Part shown: in pieces, positions 1 to 12,080 of the stretch | How the letters are laid out: the number at the start of each line of letters is the position of its first letter | How positions within the stretch are numbered: the first letter of the stretch is position 1 | Assembly (NCBI GenBank): GCA_009792885.1 | Contig: WMCF01000033.1 | Location: 1,801,344-1,865,343 of the forward strand | DNA length: 64,000 bases | Direction: 5' to 3' | Source: Eremophila alpestris peregrina | Taxonomy: Eukaryota; Chordata; Aves; Passeriformes; Alaudidae | Translations under genes and position numbers: made by a program | Notes under the pieces: model-generated | Databases searched by the model: none | Seen by the model: only the letters and a program-made list of their open reading frames with translations | What the model was told of the DNA's origin: nothing

Positions 1-426
1 CTAGGAGAATCATATCCCAGCAAGGATTTTGCTTCATTGGAAATATTTGAGACATCATAAAAAATTAACCATATCAATTATTTCATTGAAGAAAAGTCTC
101 ACTTTTTTTCATTCAGATAATGTTCTAAACTGCCACAATGTGATTCTATTTGTGCTTATTTCAGCTTGTAAGAAATGAATATAGTGGAATTTTTCAACAT
201 GAATGAATGTATTATTAATTCAGCATAACTACAAGAGCCCCTCCCAGTTGAATATTTCATAGGTTTTGATTCTTAAATTCAAAAACCAATTTTAAGACAA
301 ATTTCAGTTAAAGTACTACCAGAATCACTTCTACCAGTGGCTGTCATTAGTAATATGTGGGGCTGCAATAGAATCCTAGGCCTACTTAACTTTGAATAGC
401 TAGGGAGAATAATATTGCCTAGTACA

Positions 427-503
<77 letters not shown>

Positions 504-3340
504 TTGTCTAGTAACATCTAGGAAGAGGGGAGAGAAGAATAGGCTGTAATGTGTAAATAATGTAATGAGAGCAACCACTGGCACAGAGCGTTTTAGCTTC
601 AGTTGTTAGATGGGACCCACTGCTTTTACTTTGTCTTTTTTCTTCATTTGCTTCGGAACTGGCTTTTAACTAATGTGGTTCTACACTTGCCAAGTCTTCA
701 CAACTATGGGTATTTGGGTGAATAAAAATTACCTCAGATAAATGTTGTCAGAGGGATGATCATGGACTGAGGGAACCTGTATACCAGGCAGTGAAGAGTC
801 TGGCTTTTTGGGAGTGCTGACTCACTGCCTGAACGTCCTTGGGAGTACCCCTTGGGTCCTGTGATGGCAGGCAGGAACTGCAGCAGTGGCAGCTTTGCTA
901 GCTCACTTTTATTAAAAATAGATCAGAGGCAAGGTTAAAGTGAAGTATGGCACCTGCACAACTGGCTTACCAGCCCTAGCATCTTCCAAAAAAGACACTG
1001 CTTGTAATTTAAGTTTATTTTTACTACCAGGACTGTCCTCAGTGGCGAGGCAGCTTCCCCTCACACCCCCCCCAGGGTGACTGGGGCTGTGCTCTGCGGG
1101 AAGCCTGCGGCTGAGCCTAGAGGCAAACAAACATCTCAGCATCTTAACCACAGACATATCCTCCCTCTCTGCTCACCCCCGAGCTTTAAACAGCACTACT
1201 AAGGGGGGTTTTCTGTGTTAATGGGTTTGTTTCACTTTAACCTCTGCTTAATTCAATCAATAACTTGGATATACTAGGTGGAAAAACAATCTGGGGATTT
1301 TTTTAAAGTAATTTTGGGCTAAAAAGGAAGCTTAGCTTCCTGCATGCTTTTCATTATTGCTTCATCTTAAATTATTTCATCCGAATCTCCTCTCCATTCT
1401 TAAGCATCCCACGCACTGGATTCCATCCTCCAGTGTTGGCAACATCCCTGGATCCACAGTCCCACCCCTGCAGAATTAGCCCTGTCCATGGAACACTTTG
1501 CTCCATTGAGTGTGGTGATCTGTACAGCTGTTAGCCTGGAATGCTTATCTGATGTTACCCCTGCTCATTTCTGTCCTAACCCTCTTACTGAGTAGGCCAG
1601 AAAGAAAATCAATGCATACTGTGCAGTCACATTGTGGTAAACAATTCATTGTGAGCTTCAGAAAGTGTCCAGCATTGTTTTTGAGTAAAGGAGGAGAGCA
1701 CTGCTGAATGACTCCTCCTTGAAGGTGGAGGCTGGGACAGATGAATGGTTATAGCTCCATCTCAGCTGCTTGGGTGTTTTTCTTTTTTTTAAAAATATAA
1801 ATAGAGGATTGATATTGGAGGTTATTTAAATGTATCAGTGTTTTAGATGCAAGGCAGTAATGATTCAGAGCAGCCAGACTGGGACCTTATTTTTTTTTTT
1901 TCAAACTTCATAGGTATCGGGATGCCATGGATTTAATAATGGATTTGTAACTATTACAATGTTACTAATTTCTGAAGTGTTTTTGGGCAGTTGTTGGAAG
2001 AAAAGTATCACTTTTCTAACCAAAAGTAGCATTGTGGGATCTCAAGCAATTCACAAACTCCAGGTCCAAAAAATGAATTTGGACAGTTGAGGAACTGAGT
2101 ATTTTAGCCACCTCAGTGCACACAGCCCAACAGCAAAAAGAACTTTTGGCCACTGTGAAGATCTATAAGGGCCTTTTGGAGTCTGCTGTGGTGCTCACGT
2201 TTTATTGCTGTGCTTTCCAAGATGTGTATATTGGAGCAGAGGAAAGAAGCTCTCAGATTCTTTTCCTTGCTGTGTCATAGGAAGAAAATAAACTTTATGA
2301 AAAATGCTATCTCTCCAGTAAGATTATAAGCAATGTCTGACTAGTTAAAATTATGGAGGCTATTCCTGTAGGCTGATGTTAGCTGCCTTTTATTCCTAGA
2401 AGTACCTTCAGATACTTCAGGGGAAGTGATTTTGCTCGGGGTACTCAGTAGTTCTTGGCTATTGACAGTTCATAGGAATTGCAGCACTGGTTGTTCTGTA
2501 ACATTTTCTTTGTAAAGGAAACCTGTTCTTCCATATTATTGATTAAAGGTGGGGCAGGAAGAAAGGCTGTTCATTGTTCTTAATGGGCCAATTTTTTAAA
2601 AGCTCTGATTGCAGGAGTTACTATTACTTCTAGCTTGCTTGACCAAATGTCCTGAAGGAACTGCTCTTTTGTTTGTTGGTTTGCTGGGGTTTTTTGAGTA
2701 AACTTCCAGTCACTGCCCATTTAAAACAGAGCCCATTTGAGGTGTTGCCAATCACTTCATGGGGGAGTTGAAGTTTAAGGTGATTAAGTTGCTCCAACAT
2801 CAAGAATATTTCATTACATACTGAAGCAGCAGTGGTCTTCCCAGGCATTTGCTACTTCTAATCAGAATTTCATAATTCATATTCATTTGATGCTTTCCAG
2901 TAATTATTTGGTATTAGACACTTCTAAACATTCACAGTAGTTATGCAAAATACAATCCAGTCCGACTTCCTCTGTAAGACCTGATGCAGGCCCTTTGTTA
3001 TGAGCTATAGATTGTGTTGTGACTTCACTTACTGCCAGTCGCTTTGACAAATGACACCTTGGGAGAAGCTCAGTACAAATCAGTGTTCAATGCAAATCTG
3101 GTATTGAGTGGAGATTTTGTCCTGGCTGCATTTGCTGCCCTGTTACCACACACCTTCCAGGCCCTTTCCAGGAGGGGTAAGCTAAGGAAAGAGCTCCATG
3201 GGTGCAGTTACAGAGAGCTGTGTGCCATGGAGGAGAGGCAGCTCAGGGGTGACTTATGGGCACAGGGGCTGCAGCAGCCAGCAGCTACACCACACTGCTT
3301 TCTCCAGTCCTGCTCTTACAGGAATTTTGGTTTGTTTTAG
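1..3340 (+). other. PIP4K2A: PIP4K2A intron (3' part)
   Basis: This stretch lies upstream of the first visible PIP4K2A coding exon and ends at its acceptor (pyrimidine-rich tract ending TTTGTTTTAG). No earlier PIP4K2A exon was found; the preceding exon of this family, which encodes the glycine/serine and REASDKEK-type region, is absent and must lie before the window. The segment is ordinary AT-rich intron with one very long A homopolymer at 428-500 and short T runs. I see no other gene in it. Confidence 0.85.
428..500. repeat. Poly(A) homopolymer, 73 bp
   Basis: An uninterrupted run of A residues inside the PIP4K2A intron. It is not preceded by anything I recognise as a retroposed gene or SINE, and no convincing target-site duplication flanks it, although CTAGTAC on the left and CTAGTAAC on the right are similar. 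The length in the assembly may be inexact. Confidence 0.97.
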
Positions 3341-3454
3341 GCCAAAGAGCTACCGACATTCAAAGACAATGACTTTATTAACGATGGCCAAAAGATTCAT
3401 ATTGATGAGAATAACAAAAAGATGTTCCTTGAGAAACTCAAAAAGGATGTTGAG
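3341..3454 (+). CDS. PIP4K2A: PIP4K2A coding exon (kinase C-lobe, part 1)
   Basis: Phosphatidylinositol-5-phosphate 4-kinase alpha phosphorylates PI5P at the 4-OH to make PI(4,5)P2 in cytosol, endomembranes and nucleus. The exon starts after TTTTAG and ends before GTAAGA. It holds exactly 38 codons (phase 0 at both ends), beginning AKELPTFKDNDF and ending FLEKLKKDVE. This matches the family region just before the conserved MDYSLLVGIHD motif. Counting back from the stop codon, these are about residues 227-264 of the usual 406. Distinction from the beta and gamma paralogues rests on the whole C-terminal sequence recalled for the alpha isoform, so it is strong but not database-checked. Confidence 0.95.
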
Positions 3455-6400
3455 GTAAGAATGTGCCTGTTCAATTACATGTGATTAAAGTGTGTGGCAA
3501 ATAATGGATATCCCAGGAAATCATACTTGTAATTCATTAATAAAAGCTCTTGTTTATAAAACTGTAAACACTGACTGTTTTAAATGAAACACAATTTAAA
3601 CTTTCAGGAGTTGATCACTGCTTTGCTGATGTGATAAATGGCTTGCTGCCATAGCTGGTTGCCATACATTGTTCCTGCCTTGATGATGTGATGCTAAAAT
3701 GATGGTACTGCTTAGTACTTAAATGCTTTACAAGCCTAGTGCTTCCAAATGCCCCCGAGAGAGAGGTGAGTGTCATTGGTTGTATTTTACAGGTGGAGGT
3801 TCACCAGAGCTGAGGCCAAATATGGACTGTAGTCTATAACAGAGCAGGGGCACCTCCCCTGCTCACAGCTGTGCATGCCCTTTCTGTTTCATATTACTAA
3901 TCCAGTTTTAAATCATTCTCAGTATCACTACAGTAGAGTGCTTCAGTAATCTAAATACAGCAATTGGATTCGCATTAGCTTAATGTAGTCTTTCATATAA
4001 ATGTGTAATTTATTTGGCTGAATATAGTAAATACTTGAAAGAAAAGTGTTAATGTATGAATTTAATGAAATATTTTTACTGATTTTGTTCAGCTAATAAA
4101 ATAAATATCAGACTAGCTTGTTCACACAACTTGCCTTTAGTTTGCATAATTTAAAATATTTTTCCAAACACTTTTTTTTATTTTGCAGCTTTATACTCAA
4201 AAACTAAAATCTGTTTTCAAGTAAAGAGGCAGATTTGGAAGAGACTTGGTAGCAAAATGTGTCTGTGACTTAATAAGACTTTCAGCTATTTATATCAAAA
4301 GAGCTCTGTGAATTGACTTTCCAAATTCTTCAGATCTGTATCTCATTAGTTATACAAAACAAAATACTGTTACTTTAGAATTTACCCGATAATTTGCTTC
4401 TGAGGAAATCTAATTTCCCATCATAGTAACAAATGGGAAATTTATGGTGGTGAGGATGATGAAAACATAAATACTTTGTGAAATATCAGTGTGTGTTTAT
4501 TTTAGATTTAAAATATTGTGCTCTACTGATGTCACTGCTCTAGAGATAAGTTTATTTGGGTTAAAATTTTGTGGTCTTTTAACATGTACTGCTGTTGCTG
4601 ACTACTGCTTTTGCAGTAAGTAGGTTGCAGATAATATCTTAAGTGTGTGGAAGCAATGTGGAAGATACTTTCTTACCCTGAAAAGTAGATTGTGTATGAT
4701 CTATATCATTTACCAGACTGGGAATATAATGGCAGATTCCAGATAATGACTTGAGAGGCTGTTTTTATGGGTTTGAAGTTTATACAGAGAATTGTTTAAT
4801 ATCCATGTAAACCACTAGTGTGAAGTGATCTGGCTCCTGATTTTGACAATGGCAAGCTGTTCTTTAACATTGTTTTTCTTTTGTTGGTTCTTCTGCCCTT
4901 ATTAGATAACTGATAGACACACTTTGTGGCCAGTGTGTAAAAGCTCACATTTCACTACAATGAAAAGAAACAACACAGCATTTAGTACATGATTATTTTA
5001 TCAGGCAGTATTTCTAGTTAAATGTATCATGGGGTACAATTCTGAGCTATATCTCTTTATATCTGTTCTTGTTTTTCTTTAAGCTTTGTTTCTGTATTTC
5101 TCTCTTATCAAGCCAATAGCCCCTTCATGTCCTCAAACACAAATTTTTACTGCTGTTTTGATGTCCCCTTCTATATTTTCCAATCTCCTTATTCCATTGC
5201 AGGTGTCCTGAGAAAAACTACGTATTTTTTCCATTTAAAATCAGATTTTTTTCCTTGTGCTGATCTCCTTATGTCTTTTTGTTGTTAGCAGCAGCACACT
5301 TTTTTCCAAGAGCCGTTCTCTTCCAATTTCTAGCTCACTGTCTGTTCTCTTTCATGCTGTTCTGTATTTTTATTGGTGGATTTATTTTTTTTTCCCCTGT
5401 ATTTACCAAGTAGTGAATAATATGCCTGGAGTTCTTGCACCCCATTGCCTTTGACCAGTCTCATGTGTTTGTCTTGTATATTGTTGTGCATCATCTCTTC
5501 AAACTTAGATCCCTTCCAGTCTTGTGAAGAGTCTACTGTTTTATTATATTGAAATAAAGGATACTGAAATAATTAAAAAACAGTTTCTTCTTAAAACCTC
5601 CTCAATCTCACAATTTTTCTTCTTGCACTTGAATTTACAGTTCTCTCTTGTCTCTTTTCTCAGAATCAGATATTGAGAAACTGGAGTTTCTCATTACATA
5701 GTATTTTATCTTTTTTATCACCATCACTATCTCTGTGCCAAGTCTAGCTCAAATGCCTTCTTCCCTGGTCTGGTCTAGCTTCCTTTTTATAACCATTTAG
5801 AGCTTATAAAAACTGAAGTAATTTTTATTTTCAGCCACTTTCTTTGCCTACCACAAGCATGGGCTTCACAAATTTGAAATCACTGTACTGCTTTTACAGC
5901 TCTGTCCTGCCTATTCCTCACTCCCTTGAACTGTTTATCCCATTTTCCTGCTTTTATACCTTCCTTATTTCCATCCTCCTCTTTCTGCCTTATCCTGTTC
6001 TCCTCAACTAAAATAACCCTTTGTTTGTACATGGAGTGTATTCATCTCTCAGTTTCCTAGAATCTTCCATCCTTATTCTTTATTCAGAACCACCCTTTCA
6101 TTCACATACGTGTTTTGCTTTCATGGTATTAATCATGAGCCTGTCACTGTGAAGAGAATACAACATCATCTCTTGTCTTTGGGGTGTCAAACTTCACAGC
6201 TTTCCACTGCAAGAACATTTGAACACTTTTTCAGGATTCTTCAATAAGACTGAAACACGAGACAGGAGTAACAGTTACTGGCTTGCAAGCACACTGGTCT
6301 TCACTACTCACAGATTTTTTTTTTTCCCCTGAGGCTTTTGGAATAGTGGGCTACAGTATCAGTTTCAAGTAATTTGTGTGTTGCTAATACATTTTGGTAA

Positions 6401-6567
6401 AATCAGGTATCTCTTTGCCAGCTTAATCACTTAATCTTCCCTTTTGCTTTCTCTCAGAAGTGCCTTTGAAGTTTTTCTCAACTGGTGACACCTTTGTGTA
6501 ACTTCTGTTTGTAAGTGGAGCTTATGTTTTTCAGCAATATTGATAGATGCTTATTATCACTTTCTAG
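3455..6567 (+). other. PIP4K2A: PIP4K2A intron
   Basis: A GTAAGA donor at 3455 and a TTTCTAG acceptor ending at 6567 bound this intron of about 3.1 kb. It contains no recognisable exon or intact mobile element. From roughly 5040 to 6300 the + strand is markedly pyrimidine-rich, with long runs of CTT, TCC and TTTC, unlike the rest of the intron. Confidence 0.9.
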
Positions 6568-6811
6568 TTCCTTGCTCAGTTAAAACTCATGGACTACAGC
6601 TTGCTGGTTGGAATTCATGATGTTGAAAGAGCTGAACAGGAAGAAATAGAGTGTGAAGAGAATGATGGAGAAGAGGAAGGTGAAAGTGATGGGACCCACC
6701 CCATTGGAACCCCTCCAGACAGTCCAGGAAATACATTGAACAGCTCACTGCCTTTGGCTCCAGGGGAATTTGATCCAGCTATTGATGTTTATGGAATAAA
6801 ATCCCATGAAA
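6568..6811 (+). CDS. PIP4K2A: PIP4K2A coding exon (MDYSLLVGIHD motif and acidic insert)
   Basis: The exon follows TTTCTAG and runs to the donor GTAAGC. It is 244 nt: 81 codons plus the first base of an Asn codon completed in the next exon. It begins FLAQLKLMDYSLLVGIHDVE, which includes the signature MDYSLLVGIHD of phosphatidylinositol phosphate kinases. Next comes the acidic, Ser/Pro-rich insert (EENDGEEEGESDG, then TPPDSPGN), a disordered loop typical of type II kinases. The exon ends in FDPAIDVYGIKSHE. These are about residues 265-345. The Glu-rich loop and the linker are long and intact, with no frameshift. The interior ATG at 6589 encodes the Met of MDYSLL and is not a start codon. Confidence 0.96.
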
Positions 6812-7910
6812 GTAAGCAGTAAGAAATATTTTTATGTTAAGGTGGTTTGATTCTTGCATCAGAATCCTAAAGTCCTCACAATCATGTAATGGCAAATGTA
6901 AACTGGAAAACAGAAGTTCACTCTGTAGAAAAGGAAATTTGCTCTTTGGTGCAGCAGAAAGGAGAAGATCTCTACACTGCTATTCAGTTCAGCAGTTAAT
7001 TCATGGGGTTTTCATCCCTTTCAGGAAGTCTACTATCTATAATTGGTCTTTTCTGACAGATAACACTGTTAAACACAGTCTAAAAAGAATGAGAAAAGAA
7101 GCATTCCAAGTTATATTTCATTTTTTAGTTGCTTTTTGACAATTTATGCACTCATACCAAATTTCTGTGTTGCAGCTAAGAAAGTCATCATAAGGAGTGT
7201 GTAAGAAGCCTGAAACTGAGTTTAATGTTAGTGTGTGAAATTAAGTGTAACTAGTTACCTGTGGCTGTTCAAGACAGGAATGTTACCTTTTCTTTTTGTT
7301 TAAAAGCATTGACATGGATAAATACATGGCTTTATTCAAAAAGAAAATGCTGCACCAGGGGAAATTTAAGTTAGATGTCAGGAAAAATTCTTCACTGAAA
7401 GAGTGATTGGGCAATGGAATTGTCTGCCCAGGGACATGGTGGAGTCACCATCCTGGGACACGTTTAAAAAAAGGCTGGATGTGGCACTCAGTGCCATGCT
7501 TTAGTTGATGAGGAGGTGTAAGGTCACAGGTTGGACTTGATCTCAAAGGTCTTTTCCAACCTGGTTCATTCTGTGATTCTGTTTGTTGACACAGAAGCAT
7601 TACCTTTCATATAAAACTTCATAGATTTTCCCCAAAGATGAAACCCACATTACTTTAACTGAGCAATAATTCCTATTTTTCTATGCTAGTTCTTTATTTT
7701 ACACTCATTTAGGCAGTTTTCCATTATATATGAGTGCAGTTAAACTCTCAGTTAAGGACAGCTTGAGCTTGTGGCTTTTATGCATCTTGATTATGATTGA
7801 CACTGGCCTGTCTGAGCTGCTGATTGAGTCTTACCAAGTCCCCTTTGTTAGGAGGAGGGCTCATTAAGATGTTTCAGAAGTCCTTACTGCCCTGTGTTTG
7901 CTGTTGACAG
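6812..7910 (+). other. PIP4K2A: PIP4K2A intron with CR1 insertion
   Basis: This intron is bounded by GTAAGC and TTGACAG. It holds one 3'-truncated-type CR1 copy in its middle. I see no other feature. Confidence 0.9.
7350..7582 (+). mobile_element. CR1 LINE, 3' end fragment, sense orientation
   Basis: The segment shows the usual avian CR1 3' terminus in order: a TGCACCAGGGGAAATTTAAG-like block, AGGAAAAATTCTTCACTGAA, CTGCCCAGGGACATGGTGG, and GGTTGGACTTGATCTCAAAG. It ends CATTCTGTGATTCTGT, the short octamer tail of the family. Only about the last 230 bp are present, as expected for the common 5'-truncated copies. It lies inside a PIP4K2A intron in the sense direction. Confidence 0.93.
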
Positions 7911-8014
7911 ATGCACCCAGGAAGGAAGTGTACTTCATGGCCATCATTGACATTCTTACTCATTATGATGCAAAAAAGAAAGCTGCCCATGCTGCAAAAA
8001 CAGTAAAGCATGGG
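7911..8014 (+). CDS. PIP4K2A: PIP4K2A coding exon (IID metal site and start of activation loop)
   Basis: The acceptor is GTTGACAG and the donor GTAAGT. The 104-nt exon completes a split Asn codon and then reads 34 codons, starting APRKEVYFMAIIDILTHYD and ending AAHAAKTVKHG. The Asp of MAIID is the Mg-binding catalytic residue, about Asp359 by counting from the stop. The Ala in KKKAAH falls at about position 371, where type II (PI5P 4-) kinases carry Ala and type I kinases carry Glu. That residue helps set substrate choice in this family. Its presence supports a type II enzyme. The exon ends inside the activation loop. Confidence 0.96.
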
Positions 8015-9768
8015 GTAAGTATCTGGGTTGGTTTCTTCCTCTTACTCTGTTTATATTAATGCATTTTTGTTTAGTGCCCTGATACATGACAGTTCAGTAA
8101 ATCTAGGGAAAGGGGAAATAAATCAGAATTTTTTTTCAAGTTTTTTCAAGTTTAATGTGCAATAAAAATGTTCAGAGTAACTGCTACACGTTACACACTG
8201 AGAGTGGAACTCCTTTTTCAGATGTGTGCACAGCTTTTTCACCCATAAAGAGATCTAGTGAGGTGCTTTTTAAGACTTTGTCCTAAATTTGTGAGATGCA
8301 CCTTATTCTTGCAAACAAAGCTGTTCACCACTCTATGAAAGCTGTCATGAATCTAATTTCAGATGCAGGGCTGTAATGATGGTTTCATTATTTGGTACAG
8401 CCTGCTGAAAGTTGTTCTTCAGCATGTAACATGGCTCACTCTAGAAGACTTCTTCAGGAAAAAAAAGTACAAATCACAAAATCAGGCATAAAAATAAAAT
8501 TTACATATTAAATACTCAGAGACTGTTCAGTGAAGGCTTCTGTGTGACTGCCATTATTTAATTTTGACTGCAATTGCTGCTTAGCAGCAGACACCAAAGA
8601 ACCATGGTGAAACAGCCCAGTCTTCGAGATCTATGATTTATATCTACCGTTATCACTCTTGTGCTGATTTAACGTTCAAATTTCATAAATTTCTTAAAAA
8701 GAAGTTCATTCATGAGGCTAAAATCCCTCCTGTGTCTATGTATCTAAAGGGTCAGGGCATTGTGGGAAGTTTTAGGCAAAGGGCTCTGGGCTTTTTAGTT
8801 ACAGTAGAGAATGATGTGACCTGCAAAGGCCTGCAGGAGGTATTTTTGGTCTCTGTAAAGCAATGCTCTCATTAATCTCTGCTTTCTGGGCAGCTGAAAG
8901 TTGATGCAGACCATATGCAGCCATTATCTAGCAATTATTACTGAACTTTGAAAGTAGCAGACTTTAAAAACTCACACTTCTGGCTTAAGTAACAAAAATA
9001 TGTTGTGAGTAACAGCTATGATTATTGAGGCTGATTGTGATTAGAACTTACTACAGAACATTGCTTTCATACATCTATTTTGTTTATTTCTGTCTCCATC
9101 CTGAGCCATGGGACTCTGAAGTTCATTCAGTATTGCATGCATACAACTTTCCTCTTTTGTAAAACAGGAAAAATATAAATAAAAATGTGGGTAAGGCTCT
9201 GAAAAGCTCAAAATATGAATGAAATCATGACTTCATTAAAATACAATCATATGGCTTATTCAGTGAGTCCAGATTTAAACGTATAAATGTTGAAAAGTGC
9301 TACTTCTACCATGTATTTGAAGCCAGGCCATGTAGCATTCAGATAACAATACATGTTGCACAAATGTTGACATGCCAGATCTAAGCATGGCAGTTCAGTC
9401 TTCTCTGTATGAGGACACTGCTGCTCAAGAGAGCAGAATCTGCTGGTGAATCAGTGGGTAGCATGGCTAATGTGCTGTAAAAATTCCTATAGAAGACTGT
9501 AGTACAATGAAAGAGAAGCATGGAAAGTACAGAGAAAATTTTTCAGAAATGGAAGATAGCTGTTACAGGGGTGAGTACTGACCATCAGCGTTCTCCTGTG
9601 AAGCCTAAAAAGGCACCAGTAAGATTCTACTATAGGGCCATTACAATTTGTGTTTCTAGTCTCTGGTTCTGAAACTGCACATGAAATTTATTAATCCTCA
9701 GTGACAACAGCATCAAATAAAACACTGGTTCTTCCTTCTCTCTTCTCTCCTCCCATTTCTCTGTATAG
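8015..9768 (+). other. PIP4K2A: PIP4K2A last intron
   Basis: The intron runs from GTAAGT to CTGTATAG. It is AT-rich, with no recognised mobile element or further exon. Confidence 0.88.
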
Positions 9769-9849
9769 GCTGGTGCAGAAATTTCAACTGTTAATCCAGA
9801 ACAGTATTCTAAGCGCTTCTTGGACTTTATTGCCAACATCTTGACGTAA
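9769..9849 (+). CDS. PIP4K2A: PIP4K2A terminal coding exon and stop
   Basis: The acceptor is a good pyrimidine tract ending CTGTATAG. The exon reads 26 codons, AGAEISTVNPEQYSKRFLDF then IANILT, and a TAA stop at 9847. It completes the activation loop (AGAEISTVNPEQ) and the C-terminal helix. The four exons here sum to 543 nt in one continuous frame, giving 180 residues plus stop and fitting the C-terminal 44 percent of a 406-residue enzyme. The extreme C-terminus reads FIANILT where I recall FIGHILT for the human protein. I take this as an ordinary lineage difference. Confidence 0.96.
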   Translation, partial: AGAEISTVNPEQYSKRFLDFIANILT

Positions 9850-12080
9850 CCTCTCATGTTACATAGGACAGACACAAGACCTGGGGACAGCAGCAGTGGC
9901 TACAAGTGTAGGGAAAAAAAGGAACTCAGAGAAGCACTCATCTTACAGAAAGCAACCCCTTTGTTTACATCTGCTGGCAAAGATGACTGAAGTGGGGTGG
10001 AGTACTCGCTTTAACAGCTGCCTGATATTCCCAGCATAGTTCTAGCTATTTCTGACTCTTTTGTGTGTGCAAAAAAAAATTTAAAATAATTTAAATAAAT
10101 AGAACAGCTTACTCAGAGTGCACTGTGACAGTAATACTCTGATGCTACCAGCTGAAATGGAATAAATGAGCAAAGAGGTGTGGGGCGGGGGTGGGGAAGA
10201 GTAAATGCATGTTAAATCTACAATATTGATATCAAATTGTAAACTGTGGATCAGTTTATTTTTTGAAAAAAAGATACACGACAGTATTCTTCATGGTGGT
10301 GGTGAGAATAATGAAGACCTTACTGCGAATGTTACACTTACACCCTGCTCACTGGCACTCCTTAAAAACACAGCTGCAACAGCCCTTGGTGCCAGAGGCT
10401 TTTCCCATTTGGTTCCTAGCAGTTGGGTTTTTTCCTTTTCTTTCCTCCCTCTCCCGTTTTTTGTCTCCTTTTTCAGCACATTGCATCAGGAAGTTCAGCC
10501 TCTCAGACACCTGAGAGCTGGCCTCTCTTACCTTACAAAGAGCTAACATAATTCATGCTGTGTACATTTTGCTAGAGTGAACTTGCATTAAGGGAAAACT
10601 TTGCTTATTTCTCTTTGTTACCTGAAGTTTTCATTTGTTTTATATTCTTGCAGTATAGGAACTAATAATGTTACAAGTGTAAAAAAGCTTATCTGAAGAA
10701 GTGCATAGTTTTGGGCAATAGTAGCTCCATCTTCTACCCATCCTGAAAGATGTGCACATTGATAGAAATCCCATTCCCCTGCAATTCACTGGGAATTTGA
10801 AGTTTAAGTGCTTATGTTGTACTGTTGAAATAGCGGTATTTTATTATAGATCATCCCTTGAAAAAATGAACCCTGAATTTTACTGTTTACATTATTAGGA
10901 AAGCAGGGATATTTCTGAATTTCAGAGCCGTGTACAATATAAAACTTTTGAGTTTACATGTAAAGTTATTTTGCAGTACAAATGAAGTCATGTTTGTCAT
11001 CTTCCAAGAGGAAATGTGCAGTAGTGTACTAAAGTGAATGTGTTGCTCACCTCCATGACAGACTCTTTTACAATAAAATGCAAAAGGATTTTTCGGAGGG
11101 ATTTTTCCCAAGGTTGTGTTTCAGCATTGAAATGACCTGTCCTACCATTTACTCAATTTTGATTGTATAGTACATTGCCTGAAACTGTGCTGATCATGTT
11201 TAACTTGTTTAAAATTTTTAAACAACATTGTATTCCTTCTCCTCTTGTATTTTTCCCTAAGACTCCATGCTTGAAAGAGACAAATTTACATACGCTTAAA
11301 AGTTTATCTACTTATACACTGTGCTCAAGCTGTGCCTTTAAAATTTCTTTATTGAAATTGTTAGATTTTTTAGGCAACATAAGAGAAGTCAAACCTCCCT
11401 CTCATCACTTCTAACTGGGATCAGGAGTGCCAGCATGCCTTCTCCATAACTAATGTCAGTGCTGCTCAGCCTGCAACTGTGTATAACCTATGCTGTGGTT
11501 CACTTCAGAGGAGCCCCTACAACAGCAACCCCTTCATTACCCTCTCTTCAGTGGCCAAAGGCAATACTGTCCCTGTTGCTGTGTACTAATTTTTCTTCCT
11601 TTCCCCCACCTTTCCCACTGGGTTTTTTGTTCTGTTTGACTTAGTGATGTCTGCAGCACTGTAATGTATGTGTATACTTTTGTATTGTATGTATTTAAAT
11701 AAGTTGGTACTGTGGCTTGATTTTGGTTTGTTTTTTTTTTTTTGCCCTCTCCCCAAACACCCTGGTTGTCTATGTTCTCACCCAAGTTTCGTTTTCTGAA
11801 GCTTCTGAAGGTATGAGGCCACAGGGAGACCCTGGAGTAAAAATGAGGTACTTGGAGTACATATTTAATTGAGGCCAAGAAGTGTACATTTTTAGACCAT
11901 TTTAGACATTTACAGCAAAGCATTCTTTTTGTCTGTGTAGCATTTTTGTCACTCACTCTTGTTGATAAACTGTTTATTTGGACAGGGCAAGGAAGACTCA
12001 TTATTGTGTATGTTAGTGCTTAGATTACACTCCAAACATGAGCAAGGCTTTATAAAATAAAGCACTTTGATGACTCACTA
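9850..12080 (+). other. PIP4K2A: PIP4K2A 3' untranslated region (inferred)
   Basis: This is the sequence after the PIP4K2A stop. Its end is inferred from the AATAAA at 12056-12061, which is followed by a T/GT-rich downstream element (TTTGTTCTTGTGTTTC). Earlier AATAAA hexamers at 10161 and 11072 could give shorter isoforms. The region holds a G-run cluster at 10182-10196 and a pyrimidine-rich tract at about 10428-10482. A length of about 2.2 kb suits the long 3' UTRs of this gene. The exact end needs transcript data. Confidence 0.7.
12056..12061 (+). terminator. PIP4K2A: Distal poly(A) signal AATAAA of PIP4K2A
   Basis: A canonical hexamer within TATAAAATAAAGCAC, with a GT/T-rich element about 30-60 bases downstream. 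It is the best-supported distal site. The hexamers at 10161 and 11072 are weaker candidates for alternative ends. Confidence 0.6.

Noticed and set aside
279..584. Open frame containing a long Phe run
   Set aside because: It is simply the complement of the 73-bp poly(A) tract.
3044..3458. Two + strand open frames overlapping the first PIP4K2A exon
   Set aside because: They are in the wrong frame or run through the intron acceptor. The real exon is 3341-3454 in a different frame.
11537..12001. 154-codon open frame antisense to the PIP4K2A 3' UTR
   Set aside because: Low-complexity Lys/Gln/Thr-rich translation with no known family. It overlaps the inferred UTR.
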